Positions 34,309 to 42,307 of a stretch of DNA of 64,000 nt are shown piece by piece; position 1 is the stretch's first letter; each line of letters starts with the position of its first letter. The position numbers and the translations under genes are program-made. Under the pieces are notes generated by a model that was not told where the DNA came from, did no database searches, and saw nothing but the letters and a program-made list of their open reading frames with translations. The stretch spans positions 620,145 to 684,144 of the forward strand of contig NZ_KB849780.1 in assembly GCF_000368965.1 (NCBI RefSeq), in the 5' to 3' direction. Origin of the DNA: Acinetobacter calcoaceticus DSM 30006 = CIP 81.8. Lineage in GTDB: Bacteria; Pseudomonadota; Gammaproteobacteria; Pseudomonadales; Moraxellaceae.

Positions 34309-35880
34309 TTATTTCTCTACAATTGCAACTACACCTTCACCGCCAGCAGTACAGATAGAGATTAATGCGCGGCCTGAACCTTTTTGATTAATCAATTTAG
34401 CAGCAGTTGCCAAGATACGACCACCAGTTGCAGCAAATGGATGGCCTGCACCTAAAGATGAACCATTTACGTTCAGTTTAGAGCGGTCAATTGAACCTAA
34501 AGGTGCATCTAAGCCAAGACGTTCTTTACAGAATTTTTCATCTTCCCATGCTTTAAGGGTAGACAATACTTGAGATGCAAATGCTTCATGGATTTCGTAG
34601 AAATCAAAATCTTGAAGTTTAAGATTAGCGCGCTTAAGCATACGAGTTACTGCATAAGCAGGAGCCATCAATAAGCCTTCTTTAGGACCATTTTTACCAA
34701 TGAAGTCCACAGCAGCGGTTTCAGAGAAAGAAAGGTAAGCTAAAACTTCATGACCGTTTTCTTTTGCCCATTCTTCAGAAGCAAGTAACACAACAGATGC
34801 ACCATCAGTCAACGGAGTTGAGTTACCTGCTGTCATTGTTGCAGTTTCGCCTTTACCAAAAACAGGCTTTAATTTAGCAAGTTTTTCAACTGTGCTGTCT
34901 GCACGTAAGTTGTTGTCACGGTTAAGACCTAAGAATGGAGTGATCAAGTCATCAAAGAAACCGCGCTCATAAGCAGCAGCAAGTTTTTGATGGCTGCTTG
35001 CAGCGAGTTCGTCTTGAGCTTCGCGAGTAATACCCCATTCTAATGCAGTAATTGCTTGGTGCTCGCCCATTGAAAGGCCAGTACGTGGCTCACCATTGCT
35101 TGGCGCATCAAGAAGCTTTTTAAAATCAATTTTTGTTAATGCTTTAAGACGGTCTTTACCAGTTTTAGCAACATTTAACTCAAGTAAAACTTTACGTAAG
35201 CCATCACCAACAGCGATTGGGGCATCAGAAGTGGTGTCTACACCGCCTGCAATACCGACATCAATTTGACCAAGCGCAATTTTGTTAGCAACAACAAAAG
35301 CAGCTTGTAAGCCTGTACCACAAGCAATTTGAATGTCGTAAGCAGGGGTTTCAGGAGCAAGATCAGTGCTCAATACAACTTCACGAGTCATATTAAAGTC
35401 ACGGCTGTGTTTTAAAACAGCACCAGCAACGACTTCACCAATACGCTTACCTTGTAAGTTAAAGCGCTCAACCAAACCATTCAATGCTGCTGTCAGCATG
35501 TCAGAATTCGATGCTTTAAAATAAGCAGTATTTGAACGTGCAAATGGAATGCGGTTGCCACCAATAATTGCAACGCGGCGAACAGTGTTTTGGCTCATGG
35601 TTTTATCCTGTTGAACAGAAGTTTTGGTTTTTGTTGCTTTTGGTGCTGCAGCTACATTATTAGAAGATGTAGATGGGGTTGCAGTAGCAGCGCTCTTAGT
35701 ACGAGGGCTACGTGCAGGTGCAGTCGTTGAACGAGTACGTGTCGTTTTTGGAGTATTAGTTGCTGCTTTAGGTGTTGTGCTGTTACGCTTAACCGTGTTA
35801 GAAGCCGGCTTTGATGTATTTGACACTTTTTCCTGAGCAGAATTTTCGACTGCTGGATTTTCTTGAGTTGGTTTGCTCAT
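34309..35880 (-). CDS. FadI-like acetyl-CoA acyltransferase (thiolase) with a long disordered N-terminus
   Basis: A thiolase that joins or splits acyl-CoA units. The core, from Met95 of the 523-residue frame, has the usual 429 residues: VAIIGGNRIPFARS, the nucleophile Cys in IQIACGTGLQAAF, MGEHQ, EIHEAFASQVL and a late HPFAATGGRILA with the Cys of ISICTAGGEG. The first 94 residues are a low-complexity run of Thr, Ser, Ala, Pro, Lys and Arg, very unlike the core. An internal ATG at 35598 has a good ribosome-binding site (AGGATAAAACC) and would give the core alone. Either both forms are made or one start is wrong. It is divergent from a two-domain FabG. Confidence 0.88.
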   Translation of the reverse strand: MSKPTQENPAVENSAQEKVSNTSKPASNTVKRNSTTPKAATNTPKTTRTRSTTAPARSPRTKSAATATPSTSSNNVAAAPKATKTKTSVQQDKTMSQNTVRRVAIIGGNRIPFARSNTAYFKASNSDMLTAALNGLVERFNLQGKRIGEVVAGAVLKHSRDFNMTREVVLSTDLAPETPAYDIQIACGTGLQAAFVVANKIALGQIDVGIAGGVDTTSDAPIAVGDGLRKVLLELNVAKTGKDRLKALTKIDFKKLLDAPSNGEPRTGLSMGEHQAITALEWGITREAQDELAASSHQKLAAAYERGFFDDLITPFLGLNRDNNLRADSTVEKLAKLKPVFGKGETATMTAGNSTPLTDGASVVLLASEEWAKENGHEVLAYLSFSETAAVDFIGKNGPKEGLLMAPAYAVTRMLKRANLKLQDFDFYEIHEAFASQVLSTLKAWEDEKFCKERLGLDAPLGSIDRSKLNVNGSSLGAGHPFAATGGRILATAAKLINQKGSGRALISICTAGGEGVVAIVEK

Positions 35881-36114
35881 AAGGCTTTTCCAAGCATATT
35901 AACGATATTCTTATAAGCTACCTTAACACAATTCAAATAGACCTGTATTGACTAGAATGACATTGTAGATAGCATTCAGGTCAAGACATCAAAAGATCAA
36001 CTCAAGTATGATTTGGGATGACTCTAATGAACGACTGCTTTCATATTGTTTCTCTGCATTTCCTAACATAATGAAGCCTGTCGTAGAAAATCATTTTTTT
36101 GAGAGATAATAATC

Positions 36115-37506
36115 ATGACTGATCAATACCAAGCATTTACACAATCTCCAATTGGTAAATTCGTTGTTAAAAATTTGGGTTTACCATCGCCTGTAGCATT
36201 AGAGCGTTTTGAAAATGCTCAGCCAGTAGTGAATGGGGCAGTATTGGTTGGCGCGGCGCCGTCAAGTGTATTGTCTGGTGCGATTGCACAAGTACTTAGC
36301 AATATTCATGCAGATAGTTATGTTGGCAATAATGTTGCATTACAACAAGAAGCTGCAAAAGTTGGTTTAAATTTACGTCCATTTAATGCTGGTGATAAAG
36401 AATCAAAATTCAAAGCAGTTGTATTTGATGCTTCTGGAATTCAAAACTCAGAACAGTTAAATGAGCTTTATAAATTCTTTAACCCGATTGCACGTCAAGT
36501 TGCGACTTCTGGTCGCGTTATTGTGATTGGTACAACACCTGAAACTGCAAAAACTGTAAAACAGGCGATTGCTCAGCGTGCTCTTGAAGGTTTTATCAAA
36601 GCTGTAGGTAAAGAATTTAAAAAGGGCATTACGGCTCAAGTTGTCTATGTAGATGAAGGTGCTGCTGCAAACCTAGAATCAACTTTACGTTTCTTGCTTT
36701 CTCCGCGTTCAGCTTATGTATCTGGTCAAGTTGTTCGTGTTTCTAAAGCAGATGTTGTTGATGTTGATTGGGCAAAACCACTTGCTGGTAAAACTGCGTT
36801 AGTAACAGGTGCAAGCCGTGGTATTGGTGAGGCAATTGCACATGTGTTGGCACGCGACGGCGCTCATGTCATTTGTCTAGATGTACCACAGCAACAAGCT
36901 GACCTTGACCGTGTAGCTGCTGACATTGGCGGTTCTACATTGGCAATTGATATTACAGCTGCTGATGCAGGTGAAAAAATTAAAACTGCTGCTGCAAAAC
37001 AAGGCGGTTTAGATATTATCGTCCATAATGCGGGTATTACGCGTGACAAGACTTTGGCAAACATGAAGTCAGAGCTTTGGGATTTAGTGATTAACATTAA
37101 CCTGTCTGCTGCTGAGCGTGTAAACGACTACTTGTTAGAAAACGATGGTCTAAATGCAAATGGCCGTATTGTTTGCGTATCATCAATTAGTGGTATTGCA
37201 GGTAACCTTGGTCAAACTAACTATGCTGCATCTAAAGCAGGTGTGATTGGTTTAGTTAAATTTACTGCACCTATTCTAAAAAATGGTATTACCATTAACG
37301 CAGTAGCTCCTGGTTTTATTGAGACACAAATGACTGCTGCGATTCCATTTGCAATTCGTGAAGCTGGCCGTCGTATGAACTCGATGCAACAAGGCGGTTT
37401 ACCTGTTGATGTAGCAGAAACGATTGCATGGTTTGCATCAACTGCATCTACAGGCGTAAATGGCAACGTGGTACGTGTGTGTGGTCAAAGCTTGTTAGGC
37501 GCTTAA
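36115..37506 (+). CDS. two-domain 3-oxoacyl-ACP reductase (FabG4-like)
   Basis: A 463-residue high-molecular-weight FabG. The N-terminal about 210 residues are a Rossmann-like domain without a cofactor motif; the C-terminal domain is a complete SDR with TGASRGIGEAIA, HNAGITRDKTLANM and the active-site Ser and Tyr/Lys in VSSISGIAG and NYAASKAG. This architecture is like mycobacterial FabG4 and acts on CoA- or ACP-linked beta-keto intermediates. It opens a set of acyl-chain genes (a MaoC hydratase follows; the thiolase is divergent), suggesting a fatty acid elongation or beta-oxidation-type module. Confidence 0.92.
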   Translation: MTDQYQAFTQSPIGKFVVKNLGLPSPVALERFENAQPVVNGAVLVGAAPSSVLSGAIAQVLSNIHADSYVGNNVALQQEAAKVGLNLRPFNAGDKESKFKAVVFDASGIQNSEQLNELYKFFNPIARQVATSGRVIVIGTTPETAKTVKQAIAQRALEGFIKAVGKEFKKGITAQVVYVDEGAAANLESTLRFLLSPRSAYVSGQVVRVSKADVVDVDWAKPLAGKTALVTGASRGIGEAIAHVLARDGAHVICLDVPQQQADLDRVAADIGGSTLAIDITAADAGEKIKTAAAKQGGLDIIVHNAGITRDKTLANMKSELWDLVININLSAAERVNDYLLENDGLNANGRIVCVSSISGIAGNLGQTNYAASKAGVIGLVKFTAPILKNGITINAVAPGFIETQMTAAIPFAIREAGRRMNSMQQGGLPVDVAETIAWFASTASTGVNGNVVRVCGQSLLGA

Positions 37507-37526
37507 GCACTCTTAGCTAAAGATAA

Positions 37527-37551
37527 GGGGTGCTTGGGCATCCCTTTTTTA
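37527..37551 (+). terminator. terminator between fabG and maoC
   Basis: GGGGTGC-TTGG-GCATCCC with one G-T pair, followed by a T-run. It makes the MaoC gene at least partly separate from fabG. Confidence 0.75.
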
Positions 37552-37583
37552 TTCAAGAATCTATAAATTATAAAAGGTTAGGT

Positions 37584-38438
37584 ATGAATACTCGTCATTT
37601 TAGCCAGCTACCAAAAGCGGCATTGGCTTATCCAAAAGTTGTGCAAGGTTTAATCTTTAAAAAGCCTAAAGGGCCAAAAATCTTGCCGCAAGTTGAATAT
37701 GTGGTTGATAGTCTTGAGATTGATCAAAGTCATCTCAAAGCTTACAACGAAGTATGTGGCTTTAAAAATAATGGCTTTGTACCAGCAATTTATTTGGCTG
37801 TGCTGTCGCAAAGTTTGCAAATGCACATGATGACGGCAGAAGCTTTTCCATTTCCGATTTTAGGTTTAGTCCATATTCGTAACCAGATTAAACAAACCAG
37901 ACCGATTGGTGTAACTGAGAAATTAACCCTGTCATGTAAATTTGGGGAACTAAAACCGCATGATAAAGGTGTTCAGTTTGACTTTATTACAACTGCAAAA
38001 GTTGGCAACGAAGTAGTTATGGAAGGCCTAACGACTTATTTATCTCGCCAAAAAGTGGAGAAAAGAGTCGGCGAAAAAGCCAAAGAAGAACAAGTACCAG
38101 CTTATGTGCCAAAGGCAGAGTGGGATATTTTAGAAAACACAGGTCGCCGTTATGCGAAAGTGTCAGGTGATTTCAACTTAATTCATATTCATGCCATTAC
38201 TGCGAAAGCATTTGGCTTTAAGCAAGCAATTGCACATGGCATGTGGAGCAAAGCTAAAGCACTAGCGAACCTTGAATTACCAAATGCTTATGAAGCAGAT
38301 GTGTGGTTTAAACTGCCAATGTACCTACCTTCAAAAGTTGAGTTTTTAACTGCCAATGCAGACAAAAAGACTGATTTCTTGATTCGTAATACGAAATCAC
38401 AAAAACCGCATGTTGCAGGAACTGTAAAAGCATTATAA
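37584..38438 (+). CDS. MaoC-family dehydratase
   Basis: A 284-residue double-hotdog protein of the MaoC/hydratase-2 group. The catalytic Asp and His are in SGDFNLIHIHAITAKAFGF (the D-x4-H-x5 motif), followed by AIAHGMWSKAKA. It probably adds water to trans-2-enoyl thioesters or removes it from 3-hydroxyacyl thioesters. ATG at 37584 follows AAAAGGTTAGGT; the longer frame with an upstream GTG runs through the terminator and is rejected. Confidence 0.9.
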   Translation: MNTRHFSQLPKAALAYPKVVQGLIFKKPKGPKILPQVEYVVDSLEIDQSHLKAYNEVCGFKNNGFVPAIYLAVLSQSLQMHMMTAEAFPFPILGLVHIRNQIKQTRPIGVTEKLTLSCKFGELKPHDKGVQFDFITTAKVGNEVVMEGLTTYLSRQKVEKRVGEKAKEEQVPAYVPKAEWDILENTGRRYAKVSGDFNLIHIHAITAKAFGFKQAIAHGMWSKAKALANLELPNAYEADVWFKLPMYLPSKVEFLTANADKKTDFLIRNTKSQKPHVAGTVKAL

Positions 38439-38509
38439 AAATATCAGCAGCCTGAACAGGTGTTTGGTCTGCTTTTGAGCAAAATAACAAAAAATGCAAG
38501 GAACTTCAT

Positions 38510-39772
38510 GTGATTAAAGAGATTTTACTGGCCGATACCCAAAACTATCACGGTATTTTAGATGAACGTTTTATTGATTTAGCTCACCAGTTTAGCCGTC
38601 TTCAAGATGCCAGAACGGGACAAGGTGGAGCTGCATTAGCGGTTTATTTTAGAGGTCAGAAAGTTGTCGATATCTACACCGGTCTAAAATCACAAACTGA
38701 AGCTTGGCAACCAGATACCTTGGCAGTTTGCTACTCTACAGGTAAAGGTATACTTGCGACTTTAGCTCACATTTTAGTAAGTGAGGGTTTTTTAGAATAC
38801 GACAAACCGATTTCGACTTATTGGCCTGAGTTTGCTCAAAATGGTAAAGAGCAAATGACATTGCGTCATGTGCTAAGCCATCAAAGCGGCATGTTTGATA
38901 TTCGAAATACTATCGAAAGTGCGAGAGAAATGCTCGACTGGTCACACATGTTAGATGTGGTCGCGGCTGTTAAACCAAGATTCGTTGCAGGAGAGGGTAA
39001 TGCTTATCAGGCATTAACATTTGGTTGGCTTGTGGGTGGTGTACTTGAAAAAGCAACTGGTCAATCTTTAGATCAGCTCATGCAAAAATATCTTGTTGAA
39101 CCGTTGCAGTTAGATGGCGCTTATTTTGGAGCGCCTGCAAGCGAGTTGGATCGAGTAGCACGTTTAATTATTCAACCGAAACCAGAAACTAAACCTGCAT
39201 CTACTCAAGTTGAAAAACCTAAAAAGCCGCAGCCGCGCAAAAGTTCACTCTCTGAAAAAATGATTACGTGGACGGGGCAAGACCCACAAGATTTTCAGGA
39301 TGCCATGATTCCAAAAGGAATGAAGCATTTTAGTTTCTTTAGTGATGAAGGATTACAAGCCGTTATTCCGGCAGCAAATGGGACATTTACTGCAAGTAGC
39401 CTTGCCAAAATTTATGCGATGCTGGCAAATCACGGTGAATGGGATGGACAGCAACTGATTCGCCCAGAAGTATTTAAAGAATTGAGTACGATTCAAAGTT
39501 ATGCACGTGATCGTGTTATGCCAATTCCAATGAATTGGCGTTTAGGTTATCACCGTATTATTACCATGGGTAAGCGTGCTAAAAATGGTTTTGGGCATAT
39601 TGGCTACAATGGTTCAGGTGCATGGTGTGATCCTGAACGTGATCTTAGCTTTGCTTATACACATAACTTTCAGATTGGTTCAATCACGGGTGACTATCGT
39701 TTGTGGGGGCTTACTCAAGAAGCCTTACGTTGTACCGACCAAATTTTAAAAGGCCGAAAAGGCTGGTTCTAA
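38510..39772 (+). CDS. beta-lactamase-fold serine esterase (EstB-like)
   Basis: A 420-residue cytoplasmic serine hydrolase of the class C beta-lactamase / family VIII esterase group. The nucleophile motif is S76-T-G-K79 (CYSTGKG), the second active-site Tyr lies in NAYQALTFG, and a late GHIGYNGSG supplies the third motif. There is no signal peptide, so cell wall or antibiotic substrates are unlikely; esters or amides of metabolites are more likely. GTG at 38510 is the start, six bases after AAGGAA. It is the last gene of this metabolic group. Confidence 0.85.
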   Translation: MIKEILLADTQNYHGILDERFIDLAHQFSRLQDARTGQGGAALAVYFRGQKVVDIYTGLKSQTEAWQPDTLAVCYSTGKGILATLAHILVSEGFLEYDKPISTYWPEFAQNGKEQMTLRHVLSHQSGMFDIRNTIESAREMLDWSHMLDVVAAVKPRFVAGEGNAYQALTFGWLVGGVLEKATGQSLDQLMQKYLVEPLQLDGAYFGAPASELDRVARLIIQPKPETKPASTQVEKPKKPQPRKSSLSEKMITWTGQDPQDFQDAMIPKGMKHFSFFSDEGLQAVIPAANGTFTASSLAKIYAMLANHGEWDGQQLIRPEVFKELSTIQSYARDRVMPIPMNWRLGYHRIITMGKRAKNGFGHIGYNGSGAWCDPERDLSFAYTHNFQIGSITGDYRLWGLTQEALRCTDQILKGRKGWF

Positions 39773-39822
39773 ATTCTGTACTTTCAAAAATGCTGGTATT
39801 TGAATAAATGCCAGCTCTGCAT

Positions 39823-40401
39823 TTATAATAATTCTAAGCGAATAATCACTTCTGTATGGCGTTTAAAATCTTCTTCAGCCAGTCCTTGTAATCCAAGTTT
39901 ATAAATGCCTTCTAGACCGCATACAAAAGCAATCAAACGCCAAGCAATGTCTGTTGAGTTAGATAGAGTTTTAAACTCACCGTCTTTTTTGCCACTTTCA
40001 ATCGCTTGAACAATCGTTTGATGCCAGCTTTGCATGGCCAAGTTATAAGCTTTTCGTATTTCTATATCTTGTTCAATCAAGAGTTCAGCTTCATTCCATA
40101 ATCGTAAGTAAGGTTGAAGTCTGTCTATGTTTTCCGCACCTAATAAGATAAAGAGCCTTTGAAATTGGCTAGTTGTTTGTAGAGCTTGTTCAATTTCATC
40201 CAGCTGTTCCATAAGCTTTAAAAAAGCTTCAGCTTTTAAATGAGATGCCGACGAAAAGTGATGATGAACTTGGCCAGTCGAGGTTTGGGCTTCACTTGCG
40301 ATTCTACGTACCGTCATGGCCGTAAAACCTTCAGCCAAAGCAACTTGCATGGCAGCTTGCAGAATCATTTCTCTGCGTTGATCACGATTAAGATAGGCCA
40401 T
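39823..40401 (-). CDS. amvR: TetR-type repressor AmvR
   Basis: A 192-residue TetR regulator with helix-turn-helix FTAMTVRRIASEAQTSTGQVHH, divergent from the amvA pump. In A. baumannii the adjacent repressor AmvR controls amvA and responds to polyamines and biocides. The two operator palindromes in the spacer (40452-40465, 40490-40503) are its likely sites. The start is ATG at 40401 (after GGTGAAA); ten further upstream codons in the open frame are not used. Confidence 0.92.
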   Translation of the reverse strand: MAYLNRDQRREMILQAAMQVALAEGFTAMTVRRIASEAQTSTGQVHHHFSSASHLKAEAFLKLMEQLDEIEQALQTTSQFQRLFILLGAENIDRLQPYLRLWNEAELLIEQDIEIRKAYNLAMQSWHQTIVQAIESGKKDGEFKTLSNSTDIAWRLIAFVCGLEGIYKLGLQGLAEEDFKRHTEVIIRLELL

Positions 40402-40450
40402 GTTTATTTCACCTGACTGAATTCGACACAAACTACATTAAAATTTAAAG

Positions 40451-40479
40451 TTGGACAAGTGTCCAGTTGTGTATATAAT
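40451..40479 (+). promoter_or_regulatory. amvA sigma-70 promoter
   Basis: TTGGAC (40451-40456), 17-base spacer, TATAAT (40474-40479): near-consensus. Operator 1 overlaps its -35 box, so a bound repressor would block RNA polymerase. Confidence 0.85.
40452..40465. promoter_or_regulatory. AmvR operator 1
   Basis: TGGACA-AG-TGTCCA, perfect palindrome over the amvA -35 box. Confidence 0.85.
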
Positions 40480-40489
40480 AACCGTAATT

Positions 40490-40503
40490 TGAACACATGT
40501 CCA
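40490..40503. promoter_or_regulatory. AmvR operator 2
   Basis: TGAACA-CA-TGTCCA, near-perfect palindrome (one mismatch between arms) about 38 bases after operator 1, downstream of the -10. An alternative amvA start at 40497 lies inside it, which argues for the later start. Confidence 0.75.
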
Positions 40504-40526
40504 AGTTTTGGATATCGAAGAGCGTT

Positions 40527-42005
40527 ATGCAAAAGAAATGGTTAATTCTGACAATCATCGTCCTTATTTATTTGCCGGTTACAATTGATGCAACAGTTAT
40601 GCATGTTGCAACACCATCTTTAAGTGCAGCATTGAATTTAACTGCCAATCAGCTTTTATGGATCATTGATATTTATTCACTGATTATGGCGGGTTTGATT
40701 TTGCCGATGGGTGCACTCGGTGACCGTATTGGCTTTAAAAAATTATTATTTATTGGAACTGCAATTTTTGGAGTCGGTTCACTGGCAGCTGCTTTTTCAC
40801 CAACAGCCTATGCTTTAATTGCTTCCCGTGCTCTTTTAGGGCTAGGGGCAGCCATGCTTATTCCTGCAACTTTATCGGGAATTCGAAATGCTTTTACCGA
40901 AGAAAAGCAAAGGAATTTTGCACTTGGCCTTTGGTCTACAGTAGGGGGCGGTGGTGCCGCTTTTGGTCCATTAGTTGGCGGTTTTTTACTAGAGCATTTC
41001 CATTGGGGAGCAGTATTCCTCATCAATATCCCAATTATTTTGGTTGTTCTGGTCATGATTGTCATGATCATTCCTAAGCAGGAAGAGAAAACCGACCAGC
41101 CAATTAATTTAGGCCAAGCTTTAGTGTTGGTTGTAGCGATTTTAAGTCTGATCTATTCGATCAAATCGGCCATGTACAACTTCTCAGTACTCACAGTCGT
41201 GATGTTTGTGGTTGGGGTAAGTGCTTTAATTCACTTTATTCGTAGCCAAAAAAGAAGTACGACTCCAATGATTGATTTGGAGTTATTTAAACATCCAGTC
41301 ATTTCTACCAGCATTGTCATGGCTATCGTTTCCATGATTGCTTTGGTTGGTTTTGAATTACTCTTGTCTCAAGAATTGCAGTTTGTGCATGGTTTTTCTC
41401 CATTACAAGCAGCGATGTTTATTATTCCATTCATGATTGCAATTAGTTTAGGTGGTCCATTAGCAGGAATCTGTTTAAATAAATGGGGACTTAGACTTGT
41501 ATCTACTGTTGGGATTTTAATAAGTGGCTTTAGTCTATGGGGACTTGCCCAGCTTAACTTTTCGACCGATCATTTTTTAGCATGGACGTGTATGGTCTTT
41601 TTAGGTTTTAGCATTGAGATTGCCTTACTAGCTTCGACTGCTGCGATTATGTCTTCTGTACCACCAAACAAAGCAAGTGCAGCAGGTGCGATTGAAGGTA
41701 TGGCCTATGAGCTCGGTGCTGGTTTAGGTGTCGCTATTTTTGGTCTAATGTTGTCTTGGTTTTATAGTCGCTCAATTATTTTGCCAGAAGAGCTTCCGAC
41801 GAACTTAATTGAAAAAGCGAGTATTTCGATTGGTGAAACCATGCAGTTGGCTTCTAACCTTGAAAGTCCTTTGGGAGGACAATTAATTGCAGTTGCGCAG
41901 CAAGCTTTTAGCTATGCACATAGTTGGGTACTTACAATCTCAGCCATTTGTTTCTTCTTTTTAACAATATTTGTCTGGTTTAGTTTTCCAAAGAAAGTGA
42001 ATTAA
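40527..42005 (+). CDS. amvA: AmvA (DHA2 MFS) efflux pump
   Basis: A 492-residue inner-membrane protein with 14 helices of the DHA2 group of the MFS; the key segments (GALGDRIGFKK in loop 2-3, RALLGLGAAMLIPATLSGI) are typical. A. baumannii AmvA is 492 residues and exports biocides, dyes, erythromycin and spermidine. This start gives exactly that length; a 502-residue version starting at 40497 lies inside an operator and is rejected. Controlled by the divergent amvR. Identification is strong. Confidence 0.95.
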   Translation: MQKKWLILTIIVLIYLPVTIDATVMHVATPSLSAALNLTANQLLWIIDIYSLIMAGLILPMGALGDRIGFKKLLFIGTAIFGVGSLAAAFSPTAYALIASRALLGLGAAMLIPATLSGIRNAFTEEKQRNFALGLWSTVGGGGAAFGPLVGGFLLEHFHWGAVFLINIPIILVVLVMIVMIIPKQEEKTDQPINLGQALVLVVAILSLIYSIKSAMYNFSVLTVVMFVVGVSALIHFIRSQKRSTTPMIDLELFKHPVISTSIVMAIVSMIALVGFELLLSQELQFVHGFSPLQAAMFIIPFMIAISLGGPLAGICLNKWGLRLVSTVGILISGFSLWGLAQLNFSTDHFLAWTCMVFLGFSIEIALLASTAAIMSSVPPNKASAAGAIEGMAYELGAGLGVAIFGLMLSWFYSRSIILPEELPTNLIEKASISIGETMQLASNLESPLGGQLIAVAQQAFSYAHSWVLTISAICFFFLTIFVWFSFPKKVN

Positions 42006-42028
42006 TGATCTAAACAAGCTTAACAGTC

Positions 42029-42062
42029 GTGGAAAAAGAGAGAAAAATTTCTCTCTTTTTCT
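42029..42062 (+). terminator. amvA terminator
   Basis: AAAAAGAGAGAAA / TTTCTCTCTTTTT stem with T-run shortly after the amvA stop. Confidence 0.8.
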
Positions 42063-42239
42063 TGTTATAAATATAATTTTTAAATACACATAAATTGATA
42101 GAACTTTCCTCATCTCAGAATATTTTTAGTTATGTAATTCTCATAAAAAAATTATTATTTAATAAGTTTCATATTTTTATTTCAAAATGATTCAGTGATC
42201 ATGTAATTGAAATTTAATAAAAAATTAATTGATCGAAAA

Positions 42240-42268
42240 TTGACTATAAAAAAATGGTTTGTTAATCT
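42240..42268 (+). promoter_or_regulatory. cpaA promoter
   Basis: TTGACT (42240-42245), 17-base spacer, TAATCT (42263-42268), 39 bases upstream of the cpaA start. The 302-base gap from amvA to cpaA otherwise holds only AT-rich sequence and the amvA terminator. Confidence 0.7.
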
Positions 42269-42307
42269 GCTACTCGAAAAATCTAAAAACAAATAAAAGA
42301 GGCTGCT

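Noticed and set aside
36457..36639. minus-strand ORFs inside the fabG-like and other genes
   Set aside because: They lie wholly within well-supported genes on the opposite strand and have no ribosome-binding site; typical shadow frames.
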